DNA of 64,000 bases from Coniella vitis (taxonomy: Eukaryota > Ascomycota > Sordariomycetes > Diaporthales > Schizoparmaceae), in contig WUJK01000002.1 in NCBI GenBank assembly GCA_011317545.1, forward strand, positions 1,922,001 through 1,986,000, given 5' to 3'. The translations under genes and the position numbers were made by a program. Below, piece after piece: positions 12,728 through 24,200 of the stretch; the first letter of the stretch is position 1, and every line of letters starts with the position of its first letter. Under the pieces are notes generated by a model. That model had not been told where the DNA came from. It saw only the letters and a program-made list of their open reading frames with translations, and ran no database searches.

Positions 12728-13791
12728 GTCAAATGAAAGGGATGCCATAGTCTGCACACATCTCCTGTCAATACTTGTTGTTTTGCTCTGTCTCCGTCGA
12801 CAAAGTTTAGTAGCCAGGAAGAACAAGAGAGGAGGCAAACAAAAAACAAAATCAACAACAAATTCTCGCTTGCATAGCGGCGGCGTTTATACCCTTTTAC
12901 ATACTGCAAGCAAAATCCGCACCCAAACTCAATAAACAACGAACTGGTAATGACTTTAATCAAGTATTTTTGGTTCCTTGACTTTGGATTTCTTTCTCTC
13001 CTCTTTCTGCTTCTTTCGTTCAATACCTCTCTCCAATGTACATTACCTGCCTATTTTATCATTACTGTTTTTGCTTTTTTTCTTTTTTTCTTTCTTTTTT
13101 TTTGTGCCTGCAGTGCCTGCATTCATTGAGCACATATTTGGTTTCCGATAAAGCAAAGGTGCTATTACTTTCTTCCTAGGGCAATGCAGACAACACAAAG
13201 GAATACATCAGATCTGGTTTCTTTCTTCTACCCTTTTGATCATCGTTGGTTTACTGGTGTTGGTTTTGTGCGTGTGTTCATAGTCGGACGAGAGGGCCTT
13301 TTTGGGGGCTTGGCGTTTTCCTCTTTTATGTTACTTTTTTTTTTTCATCTCTTAATTCCAATTCCATCTTTTTTTTTTTTCCCTTTTTATATGGGCTTAG
13401 ACTTTGGCAGGGCTTGGATGGATGGTTGGAAAGGAGGGAAATCTAGGAGGAAATTGGGGGTTGGGAGTTGTTACGGTATAAAGTTCTTGCGACCAAGGTG
13501 TGGCGAAAGATGTAATAAAGAGGGTTTCTGTTTTATCAGTACTGGTCTGATTCCTGGGCCAACAATGTGAAGGGAAAGGATGGGAGGGACTGTTGTGGTT
13601 TTCTTGTCCAGTAGTAATGAAAAAGAAAGTGATAATAAAAAGACTACTGATGTTCTTCCGCTGTCTCTTCTGTCTAACCAAGTGCGTTGATTGGAACATC
13701 ATCGTGTTTGTGTGGGTTAGGGTCAAAGCAGTGTGTGTCAGTTAAAAAGTACACAGGAAGGAGGAGGAGGAAGAATACGCAAGAGGAGTGC

Positions 13792-13826
<35 letters not shown>

Positions 13827-14135
13827 ATCGAGACACTCACTTGCTGCAAGGTGCAAAGTAGTTTTAGTATAAGCGGTTTTTGAAGTGAGAGGGCACTTTT
13901 TTTCTTCTTTTTATACTTTTCTCTATTATTATGTTGATATTCATATCTAGTCTTGGTTCTGTTCTACTTGATTCTCGATTTTCGATTTCGATTTCCATAC
14001 TTGGAGCCTACTCGACGTGCTTGGGATCAACCACCCCTCACTTTTTTTTTTTTTTTTTATATATATCATAACACCTTCTCCCAGCCAAAAACCACAGAAT
14101 TCAAATACACACACACACACACAAAAGCACCACCA
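12728..14135. other. Intergenic region between convergent genes
   Basis: This lies between the 3' ends of the histidine kinase and the cytochrome b561-like gene and should hold both 3' UTRs. It is T-rich on the plus strand with many poly-T runs, contains the A33 run, and has no convincing coding frame. The small frames here are low-complexity Phe/Leu strings. Confidence 0.6.
13793..13825. repeat. Uninterrupted A33 homopolymer
   Basis: Thirty-three consecutive A residues, the longest homopolymer noticed in the window. It lies between two convergent genes and is not next to a transposon-like ORF. It could be a retroposed poly(A) remnant, but no target-site duplication or source sequence was recognised. 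Confidence 0.9.
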
Positions 14136-15066
14136 TCACTCACCACGTCTCACGCCCAGCTTGGAAAGCTTCACCCGCGGATAGACGCCCAGAACCACCA
14201 ACGCGACCGCCAACGCGACCGCCCACGTCTGGATCTTGAGCACATTGAGATTGAACGCCGTGTCGGTCGCGGTCACGACGGTCGCGAGCAGCAGGACCAG
14301 GACGACGAGGTAGCCCGTCACGCGGTGGTACTTCCACACGTGCTTGGCGCGCCGCTCGGCGGCGGCGGCGTCGTGGTTGGGCGCGCGCAGGAGATGGACG
14401 CCGAGCCAGGCGGGGCAGGCCCACATGAGGAGGCCGACGGCGTACTGCAGCACGAGGGCGGCGCTGGTGGCGACGCCGAGGTAGGCGTGCAGCGAGTGGA
14501 AGTGGCTGCCGGGCCCCTGCCTGAGCTTGTTGGCTTCGATGAGGGCGACGCCGGCGAGGAGGACGGTGAAGGAGAGGAGGTGGAGGAGGGCGTGGGCGCG
14601 GGCGCCCGTGTGCTTGGCGGGCGGGGTGACGGTGGGCTGCAGGATGAGGATGGCTTGGATGACGAGGAAGACGCCGAGGGACTGGAGGAGGGGGTGTGGG
14701 GAGAAGAGAGGGATCAAGGGCGGGTGGGTGAAGACGGCGGACCAGACGAGGGCGACGAGGAGGAGGGCGCCGGCTTGGGCGAGGAAGGCGGTTCCTGGAA
14801 AAGAGGGCCGCGGGGGGGGCCCAACGGTTAGCACAAGATGCATGATGATGATGATGATGTGTGTGGATGGAAAAAGTGAGACAAGAAACAATAAAGTAGT
14901 GGTGGAAAAGAGCTGTGAGGTCAACCATGCCTGTAAAGAGATTGTGGATGATGGACTGGTTCGGCCGCTGGGTGTTGTCTCCGGGCCCGCCGAGCAGAGG
15001 CTGCGTCTCGGCTTCTCTGTCGAGGCTATCGGGCTGTCGCTCTGGGATGCCTGTGGCGGAAGCCAT
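14136..15066 (-). CDS. Cytochrome b561-type membrane protein
   Basis: Probable transmembrane b-type haem protein that moves electrons across an internal membrane; the physiological donor cannot be told. Exon 1 is 15066-14931 and exon 2 is 14794-14136, giving 264 residues. The intron 14930-14795 begins GC and ends TTTTCCAG, with a CTAAC branch point. Splicing ACAG to GAACC gives NLFTG-TAFLAQ in one frame, whereas a GT donor in the needed phase would create a stop. The N-terminus is hydrophilic with a QPLLGG stretch of dileucine type. About six hydrophobic helices follow, and His residues suitable for two haems occur in HPLLQSL, HALLHLL, HSLHAYL and KYHRVTGY. The gene converges on the histidine kinase and diverges from allantoicase. 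The last codons overlap a GTGAGT, so a further 3' intron is possible. Confidence 0.75.
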
Positions 15067-16933
15067 GGTTGATTGTGGCCTGGTGCGCTGCTGTGGGAAG
15101 CAAGAGAAGGCGCGGGGACTCGCTGAGATTCGAGCTACGTTCGCGACGATGACGACAGACCGAGAATGACGGAGGGTTGTTCCAGAGGAAGAATGGGGAA
15201 GGAATAGAGAGCCGGAAAAGATGGGCCCCAAAACAGATGGCAGTGTGACCACAACAAAAACAATGAAAATCAAATCAACAAGGCGTGACGAGGCGGGAGG
15301 ATCTGAGGCTTAGCCCGTGTGGCTGGGTTGCAACAGTGTTCAACGCCCTTTGAATGATGATGATGACTTTTTCGTGCTTTCGTTTTTGGTGGTACAATAC
15401 ACACAACTGCGGGGACCGAGGGAGAGAAAACAGACGGATTTGGGTGCAAGTCTCTTCCACTGATGACAAAAGACATGGATATATATTTGTGTTCCTAGCG
15501 AATCTCGACTTGGATGCCGCTCCTTGCGTGCTTGCTTGCTTGCTTGCTCACTCTCTCACTCGGCTTCCTCTTTGCACTACCAAAAAGTATGCACCTACAC
15601 CCAACTAGGCAAGACAAAAAAAGAAAAGCATGGGAAAGGAAAACGTCACGTCATGATAGCGGTAGCGAGCCCCTCCTCCAATCCCCATGCCCCCCTCCCC
15701 GCGGGTGCGAGTGCGAGGTGACAGGCTCAACTGTGCTGGTGCCAACTGAGACAGACGATGGGGCAAACAAAACGGTTGGCTTTGCTTTTTTACTCCATCA
15801 ATCCGTACATTATACACACAAGAGAGTTCTGTGCCTGTTGTTGCATAGTATGTATGAGCCAAAATCGCCCCAGAGGAATCGCGGGGAAGGAAAAAGGAAA
15901 GCAATCTCTCCCCCCTCCTTGAACCCACAAGAGGGCCTCCCTGGAGGGGGTGATCGCATGCATGGTCCCGCCGGCATGGGGCCAATGAACGCTGTCTGGA
16001 TCGTAAGCAGCCAAGGGGCCAAACAATCGAACAGCCTTGTGGTTGTGATTGAGTGATATCCCAAAATCGTGTGTAGTCTTGCAAATATGAGTGTGTAACT
16101 GTACAGTCAAATCCTGCTTCTTGTACCAACCCATCCGACTGTGACTGTGACTGTGACTGTGGTGTGTTTGTTTGCCTGCCTGTCAAGAGCAGCAGCACCA
16201 ACCAAGTTCAGAACGTGGTGGCTTGAGACCCATTCCATTCTCTTGCCGAGACACGGGCTGCTTTGTTTTTTTGGTGGTTGTTGTTGTTGTTGCTGTCCAT
16301 GCCACACAACCATCCGAACGCATCGTATGCTTATTCTCCCCAGGACTTTGTAAAAAGGGTGCTCGGTTGGATCTGTACAGTCCCTCCCTCAGCATATCAA
16401 GCAACCAGGCTGTCCGTTTAATTGCACACATAATCTGTTCGTAAGCAGACAAGCGAGACTTTTGTCCCCAAGCCAGTTGATAAAAGACTGAATGCGAGGG
16501 CACCCTGTACGTGCTATCAGTATCTTTGTAGCAACAGGACACACGACAACACGACACAGGACACGTCCGGCTCGGCGTCGGCCGCCTCCGGGCCCGGAGC
16601 TGGGGGCGGGCCGATGCCAACCTCCACCTCCACCTCAGCATTACTCGATTGATAGCTGTCATATCGCAGCGCCTGGGTTCGCTCAGCCAAAACCCAAGAC
16701 GACCTCTCTTCCCCCCCCCTCTTCACGCGTGTGTTTGCTTCACACAAGACTTTCTGGGCAAATCTGAGCTATTTCGTAGGTGCATCATCGTCCGAGAGAG
16801 CATCTTCTGTCATCTTCGTCAGCTTTTCCGCCATTCACCATCATTGCACGCCGTTGAGGGGAGGAGACACGCTGCAAAAGGGAGAAGAGTCGAAATCCGA
16901 TCGCAGCATCCCACAGCCAAACGGCCGGCAAAG
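15067..16933. other. Divergent promoter region, cytochrome b561-like gene / allantoicase
   Basis: This region separates two divergently transcribed genes and should contain both promoters. I saw no coding frame that holds up. It carries a (TTGC)n microsatellite at about 15530-15548, a (GACTGT)n tract at about 16136-16161, and a long pyrimidine-rich stretch before allantoicase. No specific regulatory site is asserted. Confidence 0.55.
16136..16161. repeat. (GACTGT)n microsatellite
   Basis: Four consecutive copies of a 6-bp unit, GACTGT, in the divergent intergenic region. No function is suggested by position. Confidence 0.8.
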
Positions 16934-18254
16934 ATGGCAGAGGATCTCGGTTATCAGTTGCAGGATGTCGCTGCGACTGCAGTCGCCGCCGAGGACATTG
17001 ACAGCACCTTTCGCTCAAACTATATAGGTGAGCTATATCCATTCGTTCCAACCTTGTGACTCTTTTGCCGCAACGACGGAGCAAGCTTCAAAGAGAGAGA
17101 GAGAGCCGTGATTGACTGGCCGACCGGCGGGCCTCTCTGTCTGCCCCGTTCGGCTAATGGGCTGGCTAGCCGTCTCAACGGGGCCGAATTGGTCGACGCA
17201 ATCACTAACATACCAACGAAAAAATAATAAAAAAACAGACCTCATCTCAGCCAGCCTAGGCGGCAAGGTTCTGGGCTTCTCGGACGAGTGGTTCGCCGAA
17301 GCAAGCAACCTGCTCACCCCAACCCCGCCCATCCGCCAGCCCGGCAAGATGGTCTACACGGGTGCCTGGTACGACGGCTGGGAAACGCGCCGCCACAACC
17401 CAAACCCCTTTGACTGGGTCGTCATCCGCCTCGGCGTCGCATCCGGCACCGTGGCGGGCATCGAGGTCGACACGGCCTACTTCAGCGGCAACCACGCGCC
17501 CTTCATCTCGGTCGAGGGCTACTTTGGCGAACAACACGACGGCGGCGGCGGCGGCGGCGGCGGCGCCGATGCAGAGGTGCTCTCGTGGGCGGGCACAAAG
17601 GGCCGTTGGGAACCCATCCTCGGCATCCGCGAGTGCGGGCCCTCGCACCGCTTTGCCTGGCGCCTCGACTCGCCCACCGCCGCGCGCTACACGCACGTGC
17701 GCCTCAACATGTACCCCGACGGCGGCATCGCCCGCTTCAGGCTGTTTGGCCACGCCGTGCCCGTCTTCCCCGCCAATGCAGACGCCGTCTTGGACCTGGC
17801 CGCAGCCCAGAACGGCGGTGTGGCCGTCGCCTGCAGCGACCAGCACTTTGGCACAAAGGACAACCTGCTCTTGCCAGGCCGTGGCAAGGACATGGGCGAT
17901 GGCTGGGAGACGAAGCGCTCGCGTGAAAAGGGCCACGTCGACTGGGCCATCATCCGTCTCGGCGCACCCGGCCGTGTGCAGCGCTTCGTCGTCGACACGG
18001 CCCATTTCCGAGGCAACTTCCCACAGCACGTCAGGCTGCAGGCCATTGCGTGGGAGGGCAGCGACAGCGACAAGGAGCCGCCTGCAGATGCACCAGCCTG
18101 GGAGGATGTCGTCGAGCCCACCAAGACAGGGCCCGACCAGGAGCACGAGATTGTCTCCAAGGTGCAGGATAAGCCTTTTACCCATGTCAAACTCATCGTG
18201 ATACCCGACGGAGGCGTCAAGAGATTGCGCGTATTCGGCACTCGCGCTGTCTAA
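16934..18254 (+). CDS. DAL2: Allantoicase
   Basis: Allantoicase (EC 3.5.3.4) hydrolyses allantoate to ureidoglycolate and urea, a late step in using purines as a nitrogen source. Exon 1 is 16934-17027 and exon 2 is 17239-18254, giving 369 residues, close to the usual family length. The 211-nt intron is phase 1 (ATA-G / AC) with donor GTGAGC and acceptor AAACAG. The protein holds the family's two repeated jelly-roll halves. The first contains GWETRRHNP, DWVVIRLG and EVDTAYFSGN. The second contains GWETKRSREKGHVDW, IIRLGAPG and VVDTAHFRGN. HVRLNMYPDGGIARFRLFG and HVKLIVIPDGGVKRLRVFG close the two halves. An insert of eight Gly lies in the first half. No other purine-catabolism gene is adjacent. 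GATA-factor nitrogen control is expected from the family but was not read from the sequence. Confidence 0.95.
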
Positions 18255-21200
18255 AACGCCGCCCCAACCGCCCTCCCTCCCGTTTGTTGTCCTCTTCGGG
18301 AGCCGGCGAGATATGCGGTCGAGAAGGAAGAGAAGACGGGCGAGGAGAGCGAGGGGGGAAGGGGGGAATGGACGGGATACGCTGAGATGTTGCGGTTGCG
18401 GCATGATATTCTTCTGCACAGGACAAAGGGGAATTATTTTCAAAAGCATTGAAAAAGCAACACTACCCTCCTTCCAACAATGAAAGAAGAAAAAGAAAGA
18501 AAACAATGGTCTGTACACGGCATAATCGGGCCACGTGGTCGCTTGCTGGGTCAACCCGGTCCATTCTAGATCGTTACTCGTCGTCCTTCTACCGTTTGCT
18601 CTGTTCTGAAACAAATTGGCTTGGTGAGTTCTCGTGATTCCTACCATCTCAATGCCATGTCCATACCCAGCCTGCTTGGGCCCCCGAGCCGGGATTTTGA
18701 ACGTGGCTGTAGTCGTCCTGTTTCGATTCGCAATCTCCATCTCAGGCCACGGTATCATCGATGAGTTCCGGCCGCGTCCCATGCAGCTTTTCGACCTGCA
18801 GAGAACTTCAATGCCGCTGGTGTTTGCACATCGGTGGCCTGTACCGGCAAGAGAAGCATAGCATGTTGGCGTTCAGAAGAAATTCTGTCTTGCGTAGGGA
18901 GCCGAGACGGAAGAACGTCCAGAGACTTCCAGTGTCGTTCCCCTGTATTCTCAGAGTGTTGCTCTCACTCTCCCCGGAACCCAGAGGAAACCAGACGCCT
19001 AAAGTCATTTTCCGACCACAACACAATAATCATCGCTCGCCCGTCGTTATACGGCATCATAGACACTGCAGTCTTGCTTCGTCTGCACGAGTGCCACGAG
19101 CTGTTAGCCGGACCGAGACTCGACAAGCCGAATGGTGTTTGGACACAAGGATCCGATCAATATCAGCCGCATATGCCCACTCGTACGTCCAATCTATCCG
19201 TCGCAGCAACCCCCTGCTCATCACACCATTGCTGAAATCCCTGCCGCATGGGAAGAAACGGGCGGCGAACGCATGGCCAGCACGTTTTGGCGCTCATTTA
19301 CCTGCATGGTACGCTATATAGGCCCCGCCCCAAATTGGTTTTGATTTCACTCATTCATTGTGTGGAAGGAAAAGACAAACAAAAAACAGAAGAACAGAAG
19401 AAAAGCAAAAGAGAATGGGAAAGATGGGGGGGGGGGGCGGGAGCCGCCGGGCTGTAAGCACATTCTCGGTGTACTGTTTTGAGGACAATAACGACAAAGT
19501 CATCTCTATTGTTGGGTATCAATGATCGCTTTTGATTTTGCGGCCTTGGAAAAGAAAGCACAGGGCTCTTTCTAGCAGATAAAGGAATTGTCCGCCCCTT
19601 TTTGCCATCTGGCAATGGCAAAAGCATAGCCGTCAATAGCAAGCTGTACGCATATGCAGTTGCTGTCAATAGCGAACCATTACATCGAAAACTCCATGTT
19701 GCCAAAAAGAAAAAGAAGAAAGAATAAAGAATAAAGGACTAATCACTGGTCAAGAGCTGTGTGGATGAATTATCTAACCTGGCGGCGGCGGCCGTGATAG
19801 GCGGAACCACCCCTCTTTAAAGCGAGGAGGAGGAGGAGGAGGATGCAAGTCTTCAAGTCTCCCGGCACAAACCTTAGTCTGAGACACACCGCTGCTCACC
19901 ACGAGGTCGTAAGACGCATAAAAGCCACGCTTAATGCCGACTCTGGATATGGCAGGTATATCGCACTGGTAGTACGTTTCCAAAGGTAACGATAAGTTGA
20001 GTGCTGCCCTTCACCTCGCACGAGTGGCATGAGGCATTGTTTGTCGCCATGGAGCAAGCATGAGGAGCTGTCACACAGTGCAGTCTGCATACATCCACCA
20101 CGAGCCCAAACACTCGAGTTCGCAGGTGCTCAGCACACAGATCTATAATCAGGGTGGCTGGCTGACAGGCTTGTTAGAGCGATGAGCAAGCCATCATGGT
20201 TTTGTTGAGTGTTGCAATGCTACCGAGAAGCACGTGGGTGGGCAACACATCTACTTCGAGTCGGCCTTCAGCCGGGGCCTAGGATTCGAGAAGACTGGTC
20301 ATATGACAGGCAGAATGGATGGGTACATCAGACGCGCTGGCTGGTCCGATACCAAGCAATGACCAATCCGAAGTGAACCAAGAGGGGACCAGTGCTTGTC
20401 GATTCATTGCTTCCGCTTGGGGCCCATAGAGATATGCACAAATCGATTCAGCCGGGTCTAGTTGTGATGAAGCTATGGGATGAGCTCTTTCAGGGAGGAC
20501 GTAGCGTTGAACAATCTCGGTGCCTCAACGGGCCCCGTTCTGCAGAGGCATATCACGCACACCAACTGACGAGTCTGACAAGTCTGCCGGGGTACCTGCC
20601 AACAGTGACCAAGCGAATTATCTACTATACAAGTAGAGAAGGCAACGCGCTGTGAAACCACATGGCGTTGCGAAGAGGCCATGTTCGCTTCCCTGCCCAT
20701 GAGCGGATGTTGCAAGCATTTGATCGCGCCCGGGGACAATTGTGTCAAAGCTCGCAAACACGACCTGAACCTTTGTGCCTATACTTAGTATAGCCGCACC
20801 TACTGCTGCAATCTGTCTCCTCGCCATCGCAGCACTGTGTCACACTAGCAGCAGTAGGCGGCTCGGTGTGTTGAGACCGATGGGTTAGACACAAGATCGC
20901 ACAAAGAGAAGTAGAGCTGAGTGGCATCTTTTGTGTAATGATACTGTGTACATGCACCGCTTTTCGTGCGTCCACCAAAGGGTCCATGACCCTATCGTTG
21001 CTCAAAGAACCGCTGGGTAAAGTGTCTGTTTCTGCAGGAAGTAGTGACTTGCTGATATGCTGTGGCCGCGCCGCCGGCTACGTGACGGCTTGGGCTAAAT
21101 GATGTATGTATATGTGGTAGTCGTTGATGCAATCTACACAGCCAGTTAGCATTGCAGCCTAGAGACAGCCCGCATCTGCTGTTCTCATGTAGCCAATGCA

Positions 21201-24200
21201 GCGCTTCTGCACGTAAGCACGAGGTTCAAGCCAGCCATGGGTCGGCGGTCGATTTGCAGTGGTCACGGACAGATGCATCGCCATCAACGTCAGCCCGTTG
21301 CTGAGCGCCTGACGTAGCTCAAACAGAGGCTTTCCGGTACATGGCGACATGCCCGACCAAATGAGTGCACACGGCTCCCCATGTACTCTGTAACCAGATC
21401 CTCCGCCTGTAAAACTTGGACAAAAAGGCACCGTGTGTGCACAGCTCACGGGCTGGATCGCAGCTAGGTAGATGTCCAGGGTGTACTGTATACCGTTCCA
21501 AAATCCTCTCGGTTGCCCATGTTTGTATTTGTACGGGCGGCTCTTCGCACGACGTGGCGACTCGTTGCTCGTGGAATCGACAGAGCCATGATCCGAGTTG
21601 TAGATCCCAAGTGCTGTTCCGAAGAGGCCGGTGGGGGTCGTCTCCGGCGCTGTGCCAGAGGTAGGTCGTCTCCGGTGCGGTGTTTTTCTCATGCACTCCG
21701 CTTTTGAAATGAACACGGTGGTTGTGGCTTACTATGCTTGCGTACCAGGTTGCAAGAGTACATAGCATACAGCTTTCAATTGCCCCTCTGGACCGCGCTT
21801 TGCATACACATGATGTATAAATCGAATCATTTTACGCTGATCCCTCGGGAGTGTGGTGTAAAAGATCCGCTATTCTGTAGTGGAGGCTATTGAAGGTTGG
21901 TGGGCTGGTGGGGGCCTCTACCATATCCAACAATGAGCACAATTGATTGACCTTGCTGAGCATGTTTCCCCTGACAAGATTTGTGGCAAGGGTATATCAC
22001 ACTTGCTGCCCCGAAAAAGACCTGGCTACTCTGCAGGGTCCCAGATGCCAATGAAAGTTGTCGGAGTACAGTCTTGACGCCTTGGAGGAGCCGGAGCCGC
22101 CGCTTCGCCAATACATAGTTGCCCGTTCGTCGTACTATGTACTTTACATAGTACTGTGCATGTCGATCAGTATGGCTCCCCAAAGTAGATGGCCTCAAAA
22201 GGTGTAAGCTAGTTATTTTGTTGACCATTTCCAGCACCTTTCGCAGCGGCAGAACGCCGACAGCCAGGGATTGAACCAGGAATGGACCCAGCTCTGGAAG
22301 AGGATGTGAGCCTTGCAGGCTCTTCCGCGGCTTCGCGGCTTGGTAGGGTTGGCAAAAAGAGGACTATTATGTACGGCTGACACGCATGCGACGTACAGCG
22401 TAATCACTTGGTTCGTCCACTCTTGTGCCCTGGCGAATGAGCATCGAGTCCGACAATGCGGGACTCGGCTCTGGCAGCGCCCGCAGCCATCTCTCGATGC
22501 AATCTTCTGCATACAGAAAGCCACTCTACAGACGAAGATTTGTTGGTCATTGCCAGAGACAGACACTGACGAACCCGATCCCCAGGGAAAATCACATGCC
22601 ACACCCTCAGGCTGCGTGGTAGGTAGAGGACGGCAATCCTTCACACAAGCTTATCATGTGGCGCGGCCCACCAGGACGAATCTGGTGCCTGCACGGTCTG
22701 TAACCAATGGCTGGCCCTGGCCTCACGGACGAGCAAAAGGCTTAAGTGGTTGTTGACCCGATCGGGGCGTGGGGGAAGGCCGGAAGTCGAAGGATTTCGG
22801 GGCAGAGAATGCGAAATTGAACAGCAAAGGCTGGCCGAGGACACCTCAGGGATGGGATATGCGGGTCTTTTTGCAGGGTAGTATCGAGGGAGATGGCACC
22901 GTGTTTCAGATTGAATCCCCGGCTCGAGTTAGTCAGCAAGACGCCCCAGGGCTTGCTGGGCCTTTTGTCCTCTGAATGGCTTGCCAGCCAGGGCCTGCCA
23001 GGCCAGCTACCCAGAAACGGTGGGATGGCGTCCAAAATGGGAACCGAACAGCTAGTTCATTTGCCGACAACTGTACGGCGGCGCGTCGCATTGTTACTGT
23101 GTTGTTATGTGTACAGTATACTCTGTATGACCTGCAGTGCTAGTTTGGTCCAGCTGCAGAGCAGAAGCGACTTGTTGGCCTGTTGCTGTTGCTTATACTA
23201 AGTAGTACTGCTGCGTCTTGTGCCGTGCTTGATGTCGGTTTGCTCTCTACACACATGTATACAGTACATGGTACATAGCAGATCGACTGTGGGATAAGTA
23301 CCTGCTATGTAATGAGTATACCATTGTCGCGTCCACACCGCTGGCACTGGCTCCCCAGAACGGCTGCTGAAGCTCCTTGCCCTTTTGCTTGGGCCAACCA
23401 CGGCGCTGCGGGCGGCTGTAGCGCCACACCTGGTCCGGGGGCCGGCCGGAAAATGCTCCCTAATCGCGTGTGGGCAAACCGACGTGTGTCTTTGGTATAC
23501 TATGTAGCGGCAGCTCGTTGCAGGTGCAAGTGCGTGTGCGAGTGCGTGTGCGCGTGCTTGGCCCATGTATTGCAATACATATAAGCTCGTCGTTCTGGAT
23601 CGCCGGATCGGAGCTGTCAAAGACGAGCAGTAGCATCTGGGCGAGGCAGAGCTTGGTTGCGAGAGTGACTTGCAGCAGCGTGTGGGGCCGGCGCGCAGAT
23701 TGGTTTCCTGATCGAGCGTAGATCTCTGGGCTCTGGGTCTAGCCCCCTCGGTCGACCGTGGCAGCGCTGGTTGCGTGGGAAGGCCTTCTGCACTTTCAGT
23801 CGCGTGTCTTGTGCTGGGTGTCACTGTACGGCTCGGTGGAGAGCTTGTGTGTCTTGTCAGTCCAAGTTGGATAGCGGACGAGTGTGGGAGCCGCACCTGG
23901 CGAGTTTGGACTCCATCGATCGTGGCAGGGTACATAGTCCTCATTTCCAGATGCAAAGGTGACACGAACAGCGTGCATACGAGTGGGCGCGGCAGCTCTA
24001 GCAGTGCAGTCGCCTGGGCTGTGCTGGGTGGCCGTGGTGACAGCTGGAAATCTCAAAGCCTCGAATGGGTGAGATGGCACAAGGAGAAGCGGCGGCTGCG
24101 AGGCTTCATGCAGCATGCAGAGAAGGAAGTTGCAGTAATTACACCATGTATTGCACCTGCTGTGCTGCGCTGAGCCGAGCAACGCTGCCTACTATGTACA

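Noticed and set aside
13793..13825. Poly(A) tail of a retroposed gene
   Set aside because: No coding remnant or target-site duplication is visible beside the A33 run.
13953..14831. 292-codon plus-strand open frame rich in Glu/Gly/Asp
   Set aside because: Antisense shadow of exon 2 of the cytochrome b561-like gene, whose hydrophobic helices and His residues are convincing.
17256..18782. 508-codon open frame on the minus strand across allantoicase
   Set aside because: It is the antisense shadow of a GC-rich coding exon. Allantoicase on the plus strand explains the region with two full domain repeats.
21159..21716. 185-codon minus-strand open frame
   Set aside because: Its overlapping neighbour in another frame is equally long, composition is random-like, and there is no domain or splice support.
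22250..22300. Possible tRNA: GGTTCAATCC-like T-loop on the minus strand
   Set aside because: The flanking bases do not form the five-pair T stem, and no anticodon arm was found.
23198..23965. 255-codon minus-strand open frame
   Set aside because: Contains a TACTATGTA copy and GTGC repeats; the peptide is Ser/Arg/Thr-rich without recognisable structure.
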